A DNA stretch of 64,000 nucleotides from UMGS1370 sp046957575 (GCA_046957575.1 JBKUOG010000012.1:39904-103903), one strand, 5' to 3'. Positions 1 to 8,467 are shown, counted from the stretch's first letter. Notes: a model not told the origin generated them from the letters alone. Numbers and translations: made by a program.

Positions 1-14
1 TCCTCCTTCCCTTA

Positions 15-71
15 AGAAACCGTTTTCATGTACGTTGTTTGTATTATAAGCTATGAAATCGGTTTCGTCAA
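15..71 (-). promoter_or_regulatory. Promoter with two LacI/CcpA-type operators for a gene off the left edge
   Basis: On the minus strand TTGACG (66-71) and TATAAT (43-48) are separated by exactly 17 bp, a near-consensus sigma-A promoter reading out of the window. Position 1-10 reads as a GGAAGGAGGA ribosome site, so the regulated gene starts just outside. Two near-palindromes of the LacI-family/cre type bracket the -10: GAAACCGTTTTC around 17-28 and GAAATCGGTTTC at 55-66. A third half-match lies near 103-112. The gene is probably a sugar-responsive transporter or regulator; that is inference. Confidence 0.6.
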
Positions 72-126
72 TAGGCTTTTTGTACATTTTCTACATATTT
101 GTGATCGTTTTCAGAATATAACACAA

Positions 127-173
127 CAAAAAAGGCGCTGCTCCATCATCCGCTATGATGACTTTGCAGCGCC
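127..173 (-). terminator. Rho-independent terminator downstream of spoVG
   Basis: GGCGCTGC (134-141) pairs with GCAGCGCC (166-173), and an inner ATCATC/GATGAT pairing extends the stem. On the minus strand the hairpin is followed by seven T (127-133). It would end leftward transcription from spoVG after the message passes through the family A repeat. Confidence 0.75.
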
Positions 174-210
174 CTTCTGACTGCAGCCTGAAGACTGCTC
201 CTTATATTTT

Positions 211-361
211 GTAACAGTTCAGCCATGCATCTTCTTGCCCGCTGTAAGCGGACAAGAAGCGTCTGGCATCCGCCCTATGAAAATTCAGACAGGAAAACTC
301 TTATAAAAACAAGCTTTTAACACTTTTTCCTGTCTGAATCTTCGCATGGCTGAACTGTTAC
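211..361. repeat. Family A palindromic element (MITE-like), copy 1
   Basis: A 151-bp element bounded by perfect 18-bp inverted repeats starting GTAACAGTTCAGCC (211-228 and 344-361). It is flanked by identical 8-mers TATATTTT (203-210 and 362-369), which look like a target-site duplication. The reverse complement closely matches 54943-55092, and a truncated copy lies at 27352. It has no coding capacity. It abuts the spoVG stop codon (371-373), so it is probably part of the spoVG 3' untranslated region. It is non-autonomous if mobile, and no transposase is in the window. Confidence 0.8.
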
Positions 362-370
362 TATATTTTG

Positions 371-655
371 TTATACAGCCTGACTCTCCTCAGCGTGTTC
401 CATCAAAGTGTTTTTGTATTTATCCAAAATCACGCCCTGAATCAAATCCCTGGTTGCAGAATTGATGGGATGTGCAATATCCCGGTACTCCCCGTCTGCC
501 GCTTTGCGGCTTGGCATTGCAATAAACAAACCCTTTTCTCCCTCAATCACTTTGATGTCATGAATAACAAATTCGTTATCCAGTGTGATGGAAACTATTG
601 CTTTCATCTTTCCTTCTTTTTCGATTCGTCTTACTCTCACATCTGTAATCTGCAT
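371..655 (-). CDS. spoVG: SpoVG septation/RNA-binding regulator
   Basis: A 94-residue protein starting MQITDVRVRRIEKEGKMKA, matching the SpoVG family in length and in its conserved N-terminus, central GLFIAMPSRK segment and HPINSATRDLIQ helix. SpoVG proteins are small cytoplasmic nucleic-acid-binding regulators; in Bacillus and relatives they affect asymmetric septation, capsule and virulence genes. The start is an ATG preceded by GGAGGGG at about 661-667. The gene is monocistronic here, downstream of glgD on the same strand but separated by about 300 bp of inverted repeats. A family A element sits directly after its stop codon. Presence fits a Firmicute of sporulating ancestry but does not prove sporulation. 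Confidence 0.95.
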   Translation of the reverse strand: MQITDVRVRRIEKEGKMKAIVSITLDNEFVIHDIKVIEGEKGLFIAMPSRKAADGEYRDIAHPINSATRDLIQGVILDKYKNTLMEHAEESQAV

Positions 656-952
656 AGATCCAACCCCTCCATCATTCTCGTATTGCCCTTACGGTGTATA
701 TTTGCCTGCTGCGCCCCCGCGCTTTTTGCAGGTTTTGCTGGTTATATTGACATAGGTGTCAAGATGCCTTTTGACACCCTGGATACCAGATTGCTTCACA
801 CAATGTGCTCACACAATCCTCAAAAACATTCGTAATCCGTTCATTTTTCTAAGAAAAATGACTTCTTACTCATGTTTTTGGCTTGTCCTAAGGTCAAATT
901 TCCTCTTGCTGACAAGCCTGCACCGGCCTTTTGACCTTGGAGCCCTGGTATC
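656..952 (-). other. Gap between glgD and spoVG with three inverted repeats
   Basis: No gene is seen in these 297 bp. Three inverted repeats are visible. AAGGTCAAA (890-898) pairs with TTTGACCTT (930-938). TCATTTTTC with GAAAAATGA spans 841-861. GGTGTCAA (755-762) pairs with TTGACACC (771-778). The first two are the likely glgD transcript end. The third lies where the spoVG promoter should be and could be an operator. I could not assign a convincing -35/-10 pair for spoVG. Confidence 0.45.
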
Positions 953-2074
953 TCATATTGTATATCTCTCGTTTTTTTCTACTACAATCTTAATATTATC
1001 CGGTGTCCCAATATGGGTTGTGTTGGCGCGGATGGTATCCCTGCTCTCCACAATACAATTTTCAATCACTGTATTATCCCCAATATAGACATCATTGAGA
1101 ATGATGGAGTTTTTAATGATACAGTTGTTACCAATATATGCCTGTTTAAACAGAATGGAATTTTCCACTGTTCCATTTAAAATGCATCCACTGGATATGA
1201 GACTGTTCTTCACATTGGCGCCAGGATTATATTTTGCCGGAGGCATATCGTCAATCTTGGAGTATACGTCCGGGTACTGCCGGAAGAAGTAATCTCTGAC
1301 TTCCGGTTTTAAGAAGTCCATGTTAGTCTTGTAATACGACTCTACAGAAGCGATATTGCTCCAATAAGTGTCCATCTTGTAAGCATAAATCCTCTTTAAG
1401 TTCTTATAACGGACTAAAATATCTTTTACAAAGTCATACCTGTCTTCTGCTGCGCACCGCTCGATCAACTCAATCAACTGACGTCTGCGGATCACGTAGA
1501 TACCGCAGGAAATGGTGTTGGCATCCGATACCATAGGCTTTTCTTCAAAGTCTACGATCCTGCCGTCATCGTTGATTTTTACACATCCAAAACGGGTAAC
1601 GTCCTCGTTTTCCGCCATCTTTTTACAGACAACGGTAATATCTGCTTTTTTCTCAATATGATATTCCAGCACCTTATTATAGTCCATCTTGTAAATACCG
1701 TCTCCGGCTGCAATGACTACATAAGGTTCATGGCTGCTTTTTAAAAATGACAGATTCTGATACAGCGCGTCTGCTGTTCCTCTGTACCAATCACTGCTGT
1801 CTGCCGTAATTGTCGGAGTAAATACAAACAGTCCCCCCTGTTTTCTGCCGAAATCCCACCATTTGGAAGAGCTTAAGTGCAGGTTTAAGGAGCGTGAATT
1901 ATACTGGGTAAATACAGCCACATTCTGAATGTGGGAATTGGTCATGTTGCTCAGCGCAAAGTCAATGCTGCGGTAGCTTCCTGCCACTGGCATTGCCGCA
2001 ATCGCTCTCTTGTTGGAAAGCTCTCTCATCCGTTTGCTGTTGCCGCCTGCTAAAACGATACCGATTGCTCTCAT
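953..2074 (-). CDS. glgD: GlgD, second ADP-glucose pyrophosphorylase-like subunit
   Basis: 373 residues with the nucleotidyltransferase fold of ADP-glucose pyrophosphorylase: LAGGNSKRM near the N-terminus, a GDGIYKMD segment equivalent to GDHIYK in GlgC, then C-terminal left-handed beta-helix hexapeptides (NSILFKQAYIGNN and following). In Firmicutes GlgD usually pairs with GlgC and modulates it, with weak or no catalysis of its own. The GlgC signature motif is altered (NKRAIAAMPV in place of KVAKPAVSFGG), consistent with that role. The start ATG overlaps the glgC stop by 4 nt (2071-2074), indicating translational coupling and a 1:1 complex. Pathway: bacterial glycogen synthesis, together with glgB at 53 kb and pgi at 28 kb. 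Confidence 0.93.
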   Translation of the reverse strand: MRAIGIVLAGGNSKRMRELSNKRAIAAMPVAGSYRSIDFALSNMTNSHIQNVAVFTQYNSRSLNLHLSSSKWWDFGRKQGGLFVFTPTITADSSDWYRGTADALYQNLSFLKSSHEPYVVIAAGDGIYKMDYNKVLEYHIEKKADITVVCKKMAENEDVTRFGCVKINDDGRIVDFEEKPMVSDANTISCGIYVIRRRQLIELIERCAAEDRYDFVKDILVRYKNLKRIYAYKMDTYWSNIASVESYYKTNMDFLKPEVRDYFFRQYPDVYSKIDDMPPAKYNPGANVKNSLISSGCILNGTVENSILFKQAYIGNNCIIKNSIILNDVYIGDNTVIENCIVESRDTIRANTTHIGTPDNIKIVVEKNERYTI

Positions 2075-3345
2075 CTTATGCCACCTGCCTTTATTATGTA
2101 ATCTCCGCTTGCCAGTTCTCCGTCAGGATAATCCTCCGGCCCGGTAACGCCGGAAATCGCGGTATTTTTGCCAATCTTTACTCTGTCCGGAATGACAGAA
2201 TGTTCTCCCACTGTAACCAGGTCAAACTGATATACCTTGGGATCATATTTGCTTGGCACATACTCGCCTGCGCCAAGTTCGGCATTCTTGCCGACACACA
2301 CATCTTCTGCAATTATTGCCTTATTGATCACCGCTCCCTCTTCAATTCTGCTGTTCTGCATAATGATGGAATCGCGGATAACCGCACCTTTTCCAATCGT
2401 AACGCCTGCACCGATTACAGAGTTGTGAACTTCTCCGTAAACTTCTGTTCCCTCGCCGATAATACTTCTCTCAATCACTGCTTCTGAGGATATATACTGA
2501 GGCGGAATGATCTCGCTTCTGGTATATACTTTCCAGTATTCCTCATAGAGGTTAAATTCCGGAATAATATCAATGAGCTCCATATTGGCTTCCCAGTAAG
2601 AACCTAATGTTCCCACATCTTTCCAATAACCATTGTACTCGTAAGCAAAAATCCTGTCTCCTTTTCCATGGCAGTAGGGGATAATATGCTTGCCAAAATC
2701 GCAGCCAGGTTCGTCCTGCATCTTAATCAGGGCATCCCGAAGTACAGGCCAGGAGAATATGTAGATACCCATGGATGCCAGGTTGCTCCTGGGTACTGCA
2801 GGTTTTTCCTCAAAATCTGTAATCCGGTTATGTTCATCCGTAATAACCACACCGAACCGGCTGGCTTCCTCGATGGGAACCGGCATAGCCGCAATGGTGA
2901 TATCAGCATTATTTGCCTTGTGATAATCCAGCATCACTTCATAATCCATCTTATAAATATGATCACCGGAAAGAATCAGCACATAGTCCGGATTATATCC
3001 TTCCATATACTCCAGATTCTGATAAATCGCATTTGCAGTACCTGTGTACCAATCACTGCCCTTGCTTCTCTCATAGGGCGGAAGAACTGTAACGCCTCCC
3101 ACGTTTCTATCTAAATCCCAGGGAATACCAATTCCAATGTGGGAATTTAAACGCAATGGCTGATACTGAGTCAAAACGCCTACAGTGTCAACGCCGGAAT
3201 TGATACAGTTGCTCAGCGGAAAGTCAATAATGCGGTATTTTCCCCCGAATGATACCGCAGGTTTTGCAACCTTCTGGGTCAGAACACCTAAGCGGCTCCC
3301 CTGTCCGCCAGCTAAAAGCATAGCTATCATTTCTTTTTTAATCAC
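2071..3345 (-). CDS. glgC: Glucose-1-phosphate adenylyltransferase (ADP-glucose pyrophosphorylase)
   Basis: Catalyses ATP + glucose-1-phosphate to ADP-glucose + PPi, the committed step of bacterial glycogen synthesis. The N-terminal LLAGGQGSRLG nucleotide-binding loop, LSGDHIYKMDY with the metal-binding Asp, FEEKP, and C-terminal hexapeptide repeats (GEGTEVYGEV, GAGVTIGKGAV) are all present. The open frame extends to 3447, but I choose the GTG at 3343-3345: AGAGGTG lies 6 nt upstream and it gives 424 residues, close to family length. An in-frame ATG at 3328-3330 is the alternative. A promoter at 3383-3411 would give a short leader. The gene overlaps glgD by 4 nt. Confidence 0.94.
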   Translation of the reverse strand: MIKKEMIAMLLAGGQGSRLGVLTQKVAKPAVSFGGKYRIIDFPLSNCINSGVDTVGVLTQYQPLRLNSHIGIGIPWDLDRNVGGVTVLPPYERSKGSDWYTGTANAIYQNLEYMEGYNPDYVLILSGDHIYKMDYEVMLDYHKANNADITIAAMPVPIEEASRFGVVITDEHNRITDFEEKPAVPRSNLASMGIYIFSWPVLRDALIKMQDEPGCDFGKHIIPYCHGKGDRIFAYEYNGYWKDVGTLGSYWEANMELIDIIPEFNLYEEYWKVYTRSEIIPPQYISSEAVIERSIIGEGTEVYGEVHNSVIGAGVTIGKGAVIRDSIIMQNSRIEEGAVINKAIIAEDVCVGKNAELGAGEYVPSKYDPKVYQFDLVTVGEHSVIPDRVKIGKNTAISGVTGPEDYPDGELASGDYIIKAGGIR

Positions 3346-3382
3346 GTTATCACCTCTTGCTGTTATATTTGTTCGTGGGTCT

Positions 3383-3411
3383 ATTATAGCATAGTTTTCA
3401 TAAATAGTGAA
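3383..3411 (-). promoter_or_regulatory. Probable glgCD promoter
   Basis: On the minus strand TTCACT (3406-3411) and TATAAT (3383-3388) are spaced by 17 bp. The predicted start near 3376 gives a leader of about 30 nt before the glgC GTG. It is divergent from the asnS promoter about 170 bp away. Confidence 0.55.
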
Positions 3412-3578
3412 CAAATAGAAAGTTTTTTTATTGTATTTTTTGTGCATATTCTGACAGTATATGACTCAAATATCGATTTTTTTACATTATAATTTACATT
3501 TCTCAAATTTTAGACTGTATATTTACAAATTTTCCCTTTTTCGACAGTTTCGGTTCCCATAAAAAGTTTTGCAAACCC

Positions 3579-3607
3579 TTGAATCCATAGGAAAAATATA
3601 GTACAAT
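3579..3607 (+). promoter_or_regulatory. Probable asnS promoter
   Basis: TTGAAT (3579-3584), a 17-bp spacer and TACAAT (3602-3607) give a start near 3614 and a leader of about 44 nt. That is too short for a T-box, so asnS seems to lack T-box control here. Confidence 0.6.
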
Positions 3608-3657
3608 CGAGTTTAAATATGCCAGAAATTTTCAAAATGCAGAAAAGGAGAATACTT

Positions 3658-5049
3658 ATGGATTTGATTACAGTAAGAGAATTATATAAAAACCGTAATG
3701 CGTATCTGAGCAAAGAAGTTTCTGTCGGGGGATGGGTCCGCAGCATCCGCGATTCCAAAGCATTTGGTTTCATCGTGGTCAGCGATGGCACTTTCTTTGA
3801 AACCCTTCAGATTGTTTATCACGATACCATGCCCAATTTTGCAGAAATATCCAAATTAAACGTTGGATCTGCCATTGTCGTAAAGGGAACCCTGGTTGCA
3901 ACTCCGCAGGCAAAGCAGCCTTTTGAGATCCAGGCGGAACAGATTGACATAGAAGGCCCTTCCGCACCGGATTATCCCCTGCAGAAGAAACGCCATTCCT
4001 TTGAATATCTGCGGACCATTTCCCATCTGCGCCCCAGAACCAATACCTTCCAGGCTGTATTCCGGGTACGCTCCCTGATTGCCTATGCCATTCACCAGTA
4101 TTTCCAGGAAAGGGATTTTGTCTATGTGCACACCCCCCTTATCACTGGCAGCGACTGCGAAGGCGCAGGCGAGATGTTCCAGGTTACCACTCTGGATTTA
4201 AACAATATTCCGAAAAATGCTGACGGCACAGTAGATTTTACCAAGGACTTCTTTAACAAACCTACCAACCTGACGGTTTCCGGCCAGTTAAACGGCGAGA
4301 CCTATGCCATGGCATTCCGCAATATCTACACCTTTGGTCCTACCTTCCGCGCTGAAAACTCCAACACTACCCGCCATGCGGCTGAGTTCTGGATGATCGA
4401 GCCGGAGATCGCTTTTGCAGATCTGGAAGACAATATGGACCTGGCAGAGGGCATGCTAAAATACATCATCAAATTTGTATTAGAGCACGCTCCCGAAGAG
4501 ATGAACTTCTTTAACCAGTTTGTAGACAAGGGACTTTTAGATCGGTTAAACGGCATCTTAAATTCTGAATTTGCCCGCGTTACCTATACCGAAGCAGTGG
4601 AAATCCTGGAAAAGAACAATGACAGCTTTGACTACAAAGTATTCTGGGGCTGCGACCTTCAGACAGAGCATGAGCGTTATCTGACCGAACAGGTTTACAA
4701 AAAGCCGGTATTTGTTACCGATTATCCAAAGGAAATCAAAGCTTTCTACATGAAGCTGAATCCGGACGGCAAAACGGTTGCTGCTGTGGACTGTCTGGTT
4801 CCCGGTATCGGCGAAATCATTGGCGGCAGCCAGAGAGAGGACGATTACGAAAAACTGTTAGCCAGAATGAGCGAGCTTGGCTTAAAACCGGAAGATTATG
4901 ACTTCTACCTGGATCTGCGCAAGTACGGCTCTGCCCGCCACGCAGGTTTTGGGCTGGGATTTGAGCGCTGTGTTATGTATCTGACTGGTATGTCCAATAT
5001 CCGCGATGTCATTCCATTCCCAAGAACCGTAAATAACTGTGATCTATAA
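3658..5049 (+). CDS. asnS: Asparaginyl-tRNA synthetase
   Basis: Class II synthetase charging tRNA-Asn with asparagine. I use the ATG at 3658 because AAAGGAG (3645-3651) precedes it and it gives 463 residues, the normal family length; the frame is open from 3619. An N-terminal OB-fold anticodon-binding domain (about residues 15-105, GGWVRSIRDSKAFGF) is followed by the class II catalytic core. Motif 2 is FRAENSNTTRHAAEFWMIEP and motif 3 is GLGFERCVMYLTG. The RHAAEFW sequence separates it from AspRS, which reads RHLPEF or similar. It is a single gene with a promoter at 3579 and is not part of a larger operon. Confidence 0.96.
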   Translation: MDLITVRELYKNRNAYLSKEVSVGGWVRSIRDSKAFGFIVVSDGTFFETLQIVYHDTMPNFAEISKLNVGSAIVVKGTLVATPQAKQPFEIQAEQIDIEGPSAPDYPLQKKRHSFEYLRTISHLRPRTNTFQAVFRVRSLIAYAIHQYFQERDFVYVHTPLITGSDCEGAGEMFQVTTLDLNNIPKNADGTVDFTKDFFNKPTNLTVSGQLNGETYAMAFRNIYTFGPTFRAENSNTTRHAAEFWMIEPEIAFADLEDNMDLAEGMLKYIIKFVLEHAPEEMNFFNQFVDKGLLDRLNGILNSEFARVTYTEAVEILEKNNDSFDYKVFWGCDLQTEHERYLTEQVYKKPVFVTDYPKEIKAFYMKLNPDGKTVAAVDCLVPGIGEIIGGSQREDDYEKLLARMSELGLKPEDYDFYLDLRKYGSARHAGFGLGFERCVMYLTGMSNIRDVIPFPRTVNNCDL

Positions 5050-5071
5050 TGCGAATCCATCCAGTATCAAA

Positions 5072-5194
5072 GGGGGCAAAAAGTCTTTTGCCCCCAACAT
5101 CATGTACAAGTATCAAGAGAAAAGGCCGCTTCTAAGGCACTGCTGCATGGCACCTGTTTTGCCATACAGCGCGTTTTGGCAGCAGCCCTTTTTT
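5072..5194 (+). terminator. Hairpins ending the asnS transcript
   Basis: Two hairpins lie in series. GGGGGCAAAA (5072-5081) pairs with TTTTGCCCCC (5086-5095) but has no T-run. A second stem-loop around 5139-5188 uses CTGCTGC with GCAGCAG and an inner ATGGCA/TGCCAT pair, and is followed by CCCTTTTTT (5186-5194). The second is the better rho-independent terminator. Confidence 0.55.
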
Positions 5195-5195
5195 C

Positions 5196-5358
5196 CAGTG
5201 TACTGTCTCGTTCATTTTCAGTATAATGACGCAGAATGAATTTTCAGCCTGTAAGACGGAGGAATAAGGCGATGCGGCGGCTTCGTCGATTGACGGCAGC
5301 GCAGCAAATGGAATTCAGGCAAGTCATTATGCGAAATGTGAGTGATACAGTCCACTAG
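5196..5358. repeat. Family B palindromic element, copy 1
   Basis: 163 bp bounded by CAGTGTACTGTCTCGTTCA on the left and GAGTGATACAGTCCACTAG on the right, which are imperfect inverted repeats. It is nearly colinear with 63674-63838 and related to 8295-8457 and 45778-45838. There is no open reading frame. It lies between the asnS terminator and the nuclease gene whose ribosome site is only 20 nt further on, so it probably sits in or beside that gene's leader. Confidence 0.8.
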
Positions 5359-5387
5359 CCGCACGCCAGTGCGCCACAGGAGGTATT

Positions 5388-6464
5388 ATGAAATTCATCC
5401 ATACTGCTGATATTCACTGGGGGATGTCCCCGGACAGCGACAAGCCCTGGAGCAAGGAACGGGCGCAGGCTATCAAAGACTCTTTTCAGGAGGTCATCAG
5501 GCAAGCCGGTAAACGGGATGTGGATTTTCTGTTTATATCCGGGGATTTGTTCCACAGGCAGCCGTTAGCCAGGGATTTAAAGGAAATCAACTACCTCTTT
5601 TCCACGATTCCCAGTGTCCGGGTTGTTCTGATTGCCGGAAACCACGATCGCATCCGGGCAAACTCTGCGGTTTTAAGCTTTTCCTGGTGCCCCAATGTCA
5701 CATACCTGACAGGAGAAGATCTGGAATCTGTCTATATTAAAGAACTCAACACAGAAGTCTATGGGTTCAGCTACCATACTGCTGAAATCCGGGAGGATCG
5801 TCTAAGTTCTATTCAGACTCCGGACAATGATCACATCCGTATTCTGCTGGCCCATGGAGGAGATTCTCTGCATCTTCCCTTTAACCGAGCCTGTCTGGTC
5901 TCTCTTCCTTTTGATTATATTGCTCTTGGCCACATCCACAAACCGGAACTGGTGTTAGAAGGAAAGGCCGCCTATCCTGGCTCCTTAGAGCCTTTGGATA
6001 AAACAGAGCTAGGGCCCCATGGATTTTATTACGGAGAAATCAATTCCCTCACCCATCGGGTTTCTATGCTGGAATTTGTCCCTATTGCCCGATGCCAGTA
6101 TATTTCCCTGGCAGTAGGGGTTACGCCGGCAACCACCAATTCGGAGCTGGCAGCCAGCATTTCCCAGGAAATCAGCAGGCGGGGCGGTCAGAATATTTAC
6201 CGGTTTCTCATCCGCGGGATGCGGGATCCGGACATTACCTTTGATTTGGACGTGCTGACTTCCCGTTTCCGGATTGTGGAAATTATTGATAATTCCGAAC
6301 CCCAATATGATTTTTCTGCCCTGTTTGCAGAGCATCCCAGCGATATGATTGGATTTTATATTCAGGCTCTTCAAAAAGATGACATGAGCCAGGTAGAAAA
6401 AAAGGCATTATATTACGGAATCAATGCGCTTTTACGCACTACGGATGAAAGGAGTCCGGTATGA
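5388..6464 (+). CDS. SbcD/YhaO-like DNA-repair metallophosphoesterase
   Basis: 358 residues with the full set of calcineurin-like phosphoesterase motifs for a two-metal site: DIHWG near residue 9, GDLFH near 54, GNHD near 86, LAHGG near 152 and GHIHK near 181. These match the SbcD/Mre11/YhaO nuclease subunit. The ATG follows AGGAGG with 6-nt spacing. The stop overlaps the start of the ATPase gene by 4 nt (ATGA), the classic nuclease-ATPase pairing, so the two should form an Mre11-Rad50-like complex that trims DNA ends or hairpins. YhaO is the closest named family; sbcD is the alternative name. Confidence 0.85.
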   Translation: MKFIHTADIHWGMSPDSDKPWSKERAQAIKDSFQEVIRQAGKRDVDFLFISGDLFHRQPLARDLKEINYLFSTIPSVRVVLIAGNHDRIRANSAVLSFSWCPNVTYLTGEDLESVYIKELNTEVYGFSYHTAEIREDRLSSIQTPDNDHIRILLAHGGDSLHLPFNRACLVSLPFDYIALGHIHKPELVLEGKAAYPGSLEPLDKTELGPHGFYYGEINSLTHRVSMLEFVPIARCQYISLAVGVTPATTNSELAASISQEISRRGGQNIYRFLIRGMRDPDITFDLDVLTSRFRIVEIIDNSEPQYDFSALFAEHPSDMIGFYIQALQKDDMSQVEKKALYYGINALLRTTDERSPV

Positions 6465-8299
6465 AGTTATTAGACGTGTATATCAGTGGTTTCGGAAAAT
6501 TCCACGACCGCTCCATAACGTTCCATGACGGCTTAAATATTGTGTACGGAAAAAACGAGGCCGGCAAATCTACGCTTCACTCCTTTATCCGCAGTATGCT
6601 GTTCGGTATGGAACGCCAGCGGGGACGGGCCGCCAGATCCGATTCCTATAGCCGCTTTCTTCCCTGGGAAAACAAGGGCGGATATGAGGGGCGGCTTCGT
6701 CTGGAAAAAAATGGGCATATTTACCGAATTGAACGTAATTTTCAAAACAATAAAGAATTTGTGATTGTGGATGAAACTGCCGGAAGGGAAGTTGAGCCTA
6801 CCAAAGCTTTTATGGAGTCCCTGCTCAACGGCCTGAGTGAAACTGCATACAGCAATACTATCAGTATTGGACAGTTAAAGAGCGCTACGGATGCGGGGAT
6901 GGTGGCAGAACTGCGCAACTATATTGCCAATCTAAACACTTCCGGCAACATGGCGCTAAATATTACAAAAGCAACTGCTTTTTTAAAGGCCCAAAAGAAG
7001 GCTTTAGAAAATGAAATGGTTCCGGAAGCCGCCAGAAGCTACGCTTCTCTTCTGGGTGAAATCCGAAATATTGAAAGAGAAATCTCTGCGCCTGAATATG
7101 AAAATCATTTAGACAGCTATCGGAGACAGCGGGAGCAGATGAGCGGATCCATTGCCAGGAAACAGGCGGAAAAAGAAGATTTGCTTCAGAAGATTGCCAG
7201 AGGCCGGCAGCTATTAAACAGCTATCAGTTTACAGACGGAACCACTATCCGCGCTTATCTGCAGGAGGCCCAGTCCATTTACGGAAAATACCAGGCAGCC
7301 AGTGACGCCTGCGCCCGTCCAGGTTTTAAATTTTTAATGATTTTGTCCTTTTTGCTGTGCGCCGCCTGTTTTATTGGCTGTATTGCTTCCATTTTCTGGA
7401 AACCTATAGGGGAGCGCAGTCTTTCTCTGGTATTTGGTGCTGGCGCTTTGGGGGCACTATTTCTGATAATCGGAGGATTGCTGGTATTAAAACACAGCAG
7501 CAGAAAAAAAGAACTCAACTATTCTTCCAAGCTTCTGCAGGAAATTTTATCCCGCCACATTGGAGACAGTTCCATAAGCGCCCAGGCCATGGATGCCTTT
7601 GGCGCCCGCATGACCGAATATGAACGGCTGTATGACGCTTTGGTCAAATCCGAGGAAACGGCTGCTTCTCTGGTAAAAGAGATTGATACGCTTATGGCTC
7701 AGCAGACCAGTTGTACAGAAGAAATCGAACATCAGCAGAGAATCCAGTGGGAGTTGGAGCAAAAGCTGGAACATCTGGACAACTGCAAAACCCAGGCCGA
7801 AGCTCTCCGCCATATTCTGGCAGAAAATGACCGGATCGCCCAGGAAATCTCTGCCATTGATCTGGCCCAGGAGACCATGACCTCCCTTTCTACTTCTATC
7901 CGCGATTCGTTCGGATTGTATCTGAATAAAGAAGCGTCCCACCTGATTGAGCAGATTACCGGCGGTATTTACAATAGTATGAGTGTAGACGAAAATCTTC
8001 ATGTATTTATGAATACCAAAACGAAACTGGTTCCTCTGGAACAAGTCAGCAGCGGCACTATGGATCAGGTTTATCTGGCTCTCCGCCTTGCTTCCGCCAA
8101 ATTAATCCAGAAGAGCGGCGATCCCCTTCCCCTGATTTTTGATGACAGCTTTGTCCTCTATGATGATGACCGGCTGCGCACAGCCCTTCGCTGGCTGGCA
8201 GACGCCTATCCTGGACAGATTATTGTATTTACCTGCCATCAGCGGGAGGCGCAGATGCTGACTGCCAATCAGATCCCTTACCATCTGATAGCGATCTAG
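6461..8299 (+). CDS. YhaN/SbcC-like AAA ATPase
   Basis: 612 residues. The Rad50/SbcC-type N-terminal half has Walker A GKNEAGKSTLHSF (about 30-42). The C-terminal half has an ABC signature-like VSSGTMDQVYLALRLAS and Walker B LPLIFDDSF followed by a CHQRE switch. The middle is coiled coil interrupted by two hydrophobic segments near 290-312 and 325-345, a YhaN feature implying membrane attachment. YhaN of Bacillus is over 900 residues, so this is a short version with a reduced coil. It is translationally coupled to the nuclease gene. Its TAG stop (8297-8299) is formed by the first bases of a family B element. Confidence 0.82.
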   Translation: MKLLDVYISGFGKFHDRSITFHDGLNIVYGKNEAGKSTLHSFIRSMLFGMERQRGRAARSDSYSRFLPWENKGGYEGRLRLEKNGHIYRIERNFQNNKEFVIVDETAGREVEPTKAFMESLLNGLSETAYSNTISIGQLKSATDAGMVAELRNYIANLNTSGNMALNITKATAFLKAQKKALENEMVPEAARSYASLLGEIRNIEREISAPEYENHLDSYRRQREQMSGSIARKQAEKEDLLQKIARGRQLLNSYQFTDGTTIRAYLQEAQSIYGKYQAASDACARPGFKFLMILSFLLCAACFIGCIASIFWKPIGERSLSLVFGAGALGALFLIIGGLLVLKHSSRKKELNYSSKLLQEILSRHIGDSSISAQAMDAFGARMTEYERLYDALVKSEETAASLVKEIDTLMAQQTSCTEEIEHQQRIQWELEQKLEHLDNCKTQAEALRHILAENDRIAQEISAIDLAQETMTSLSTSIRDSFGLYLNKEASHLIEQITGGIYNSMSVDENLHVFMNTKTKLVPLEQVSSGTMDQVYLALRLASAKLIQKSGDPLPLIFDDSFVLYDDDRLRTALRWLADAYPGQIIVFTCHQREAQMLTANQIPYHLIAI

Positions 8300-8457
8300 T
8301 ACAACGAAAATTAAGTTTCTGCTATATTGACGCAGAATAATTGTTCCATATGCAGGACGGAGGAATGAGGCATAGCGGTGGCTACGATGATGGACGGCAA
8401 CGATGCAGATAGAATTCAGGCAAGTCATTATGTGAAATGTGAGTGAGGCAGTACACG
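8295..8457. repeat. Family B palindromic element, copy 2 (diverged)
   Basis: It starts CTAGTAC at 8295 and ends GAGTGAGGCAGTACACG. From TATATTGACGCAGAAT through GACGGAGGAATGAGGC to CAGGCAAGTCATTATG it follows copies 1 and 4, with no gap over the first 43 bp. The left terminus has drifted most. The CTAG at the left end contains the stop codon of the ATPase gene. Confidence 0.7.
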
Positions 8458-8467
8458 CCTCCCCGAA

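Noticed and set aside
368..835. A 155-codon plus-strand open frame over spoVG
   Set aside because: It is antisense to spoVG, has no ribosome site, and its translation is rich in Cys/His/Phe with no domain; spoVG on the other strand is a clear family match.
3608..3657. T-box riboswitch for asnS
   Set aside because: The predicted leader is only about 44 nt, too short for a T-box, and no specifier or T-box sequence is seen.
5039..5239. A 66-codon frame after asnS
   Set aside because: It starts inside asnS and runs through the terminator hairpins and into a family B repeat; no ribosome site.
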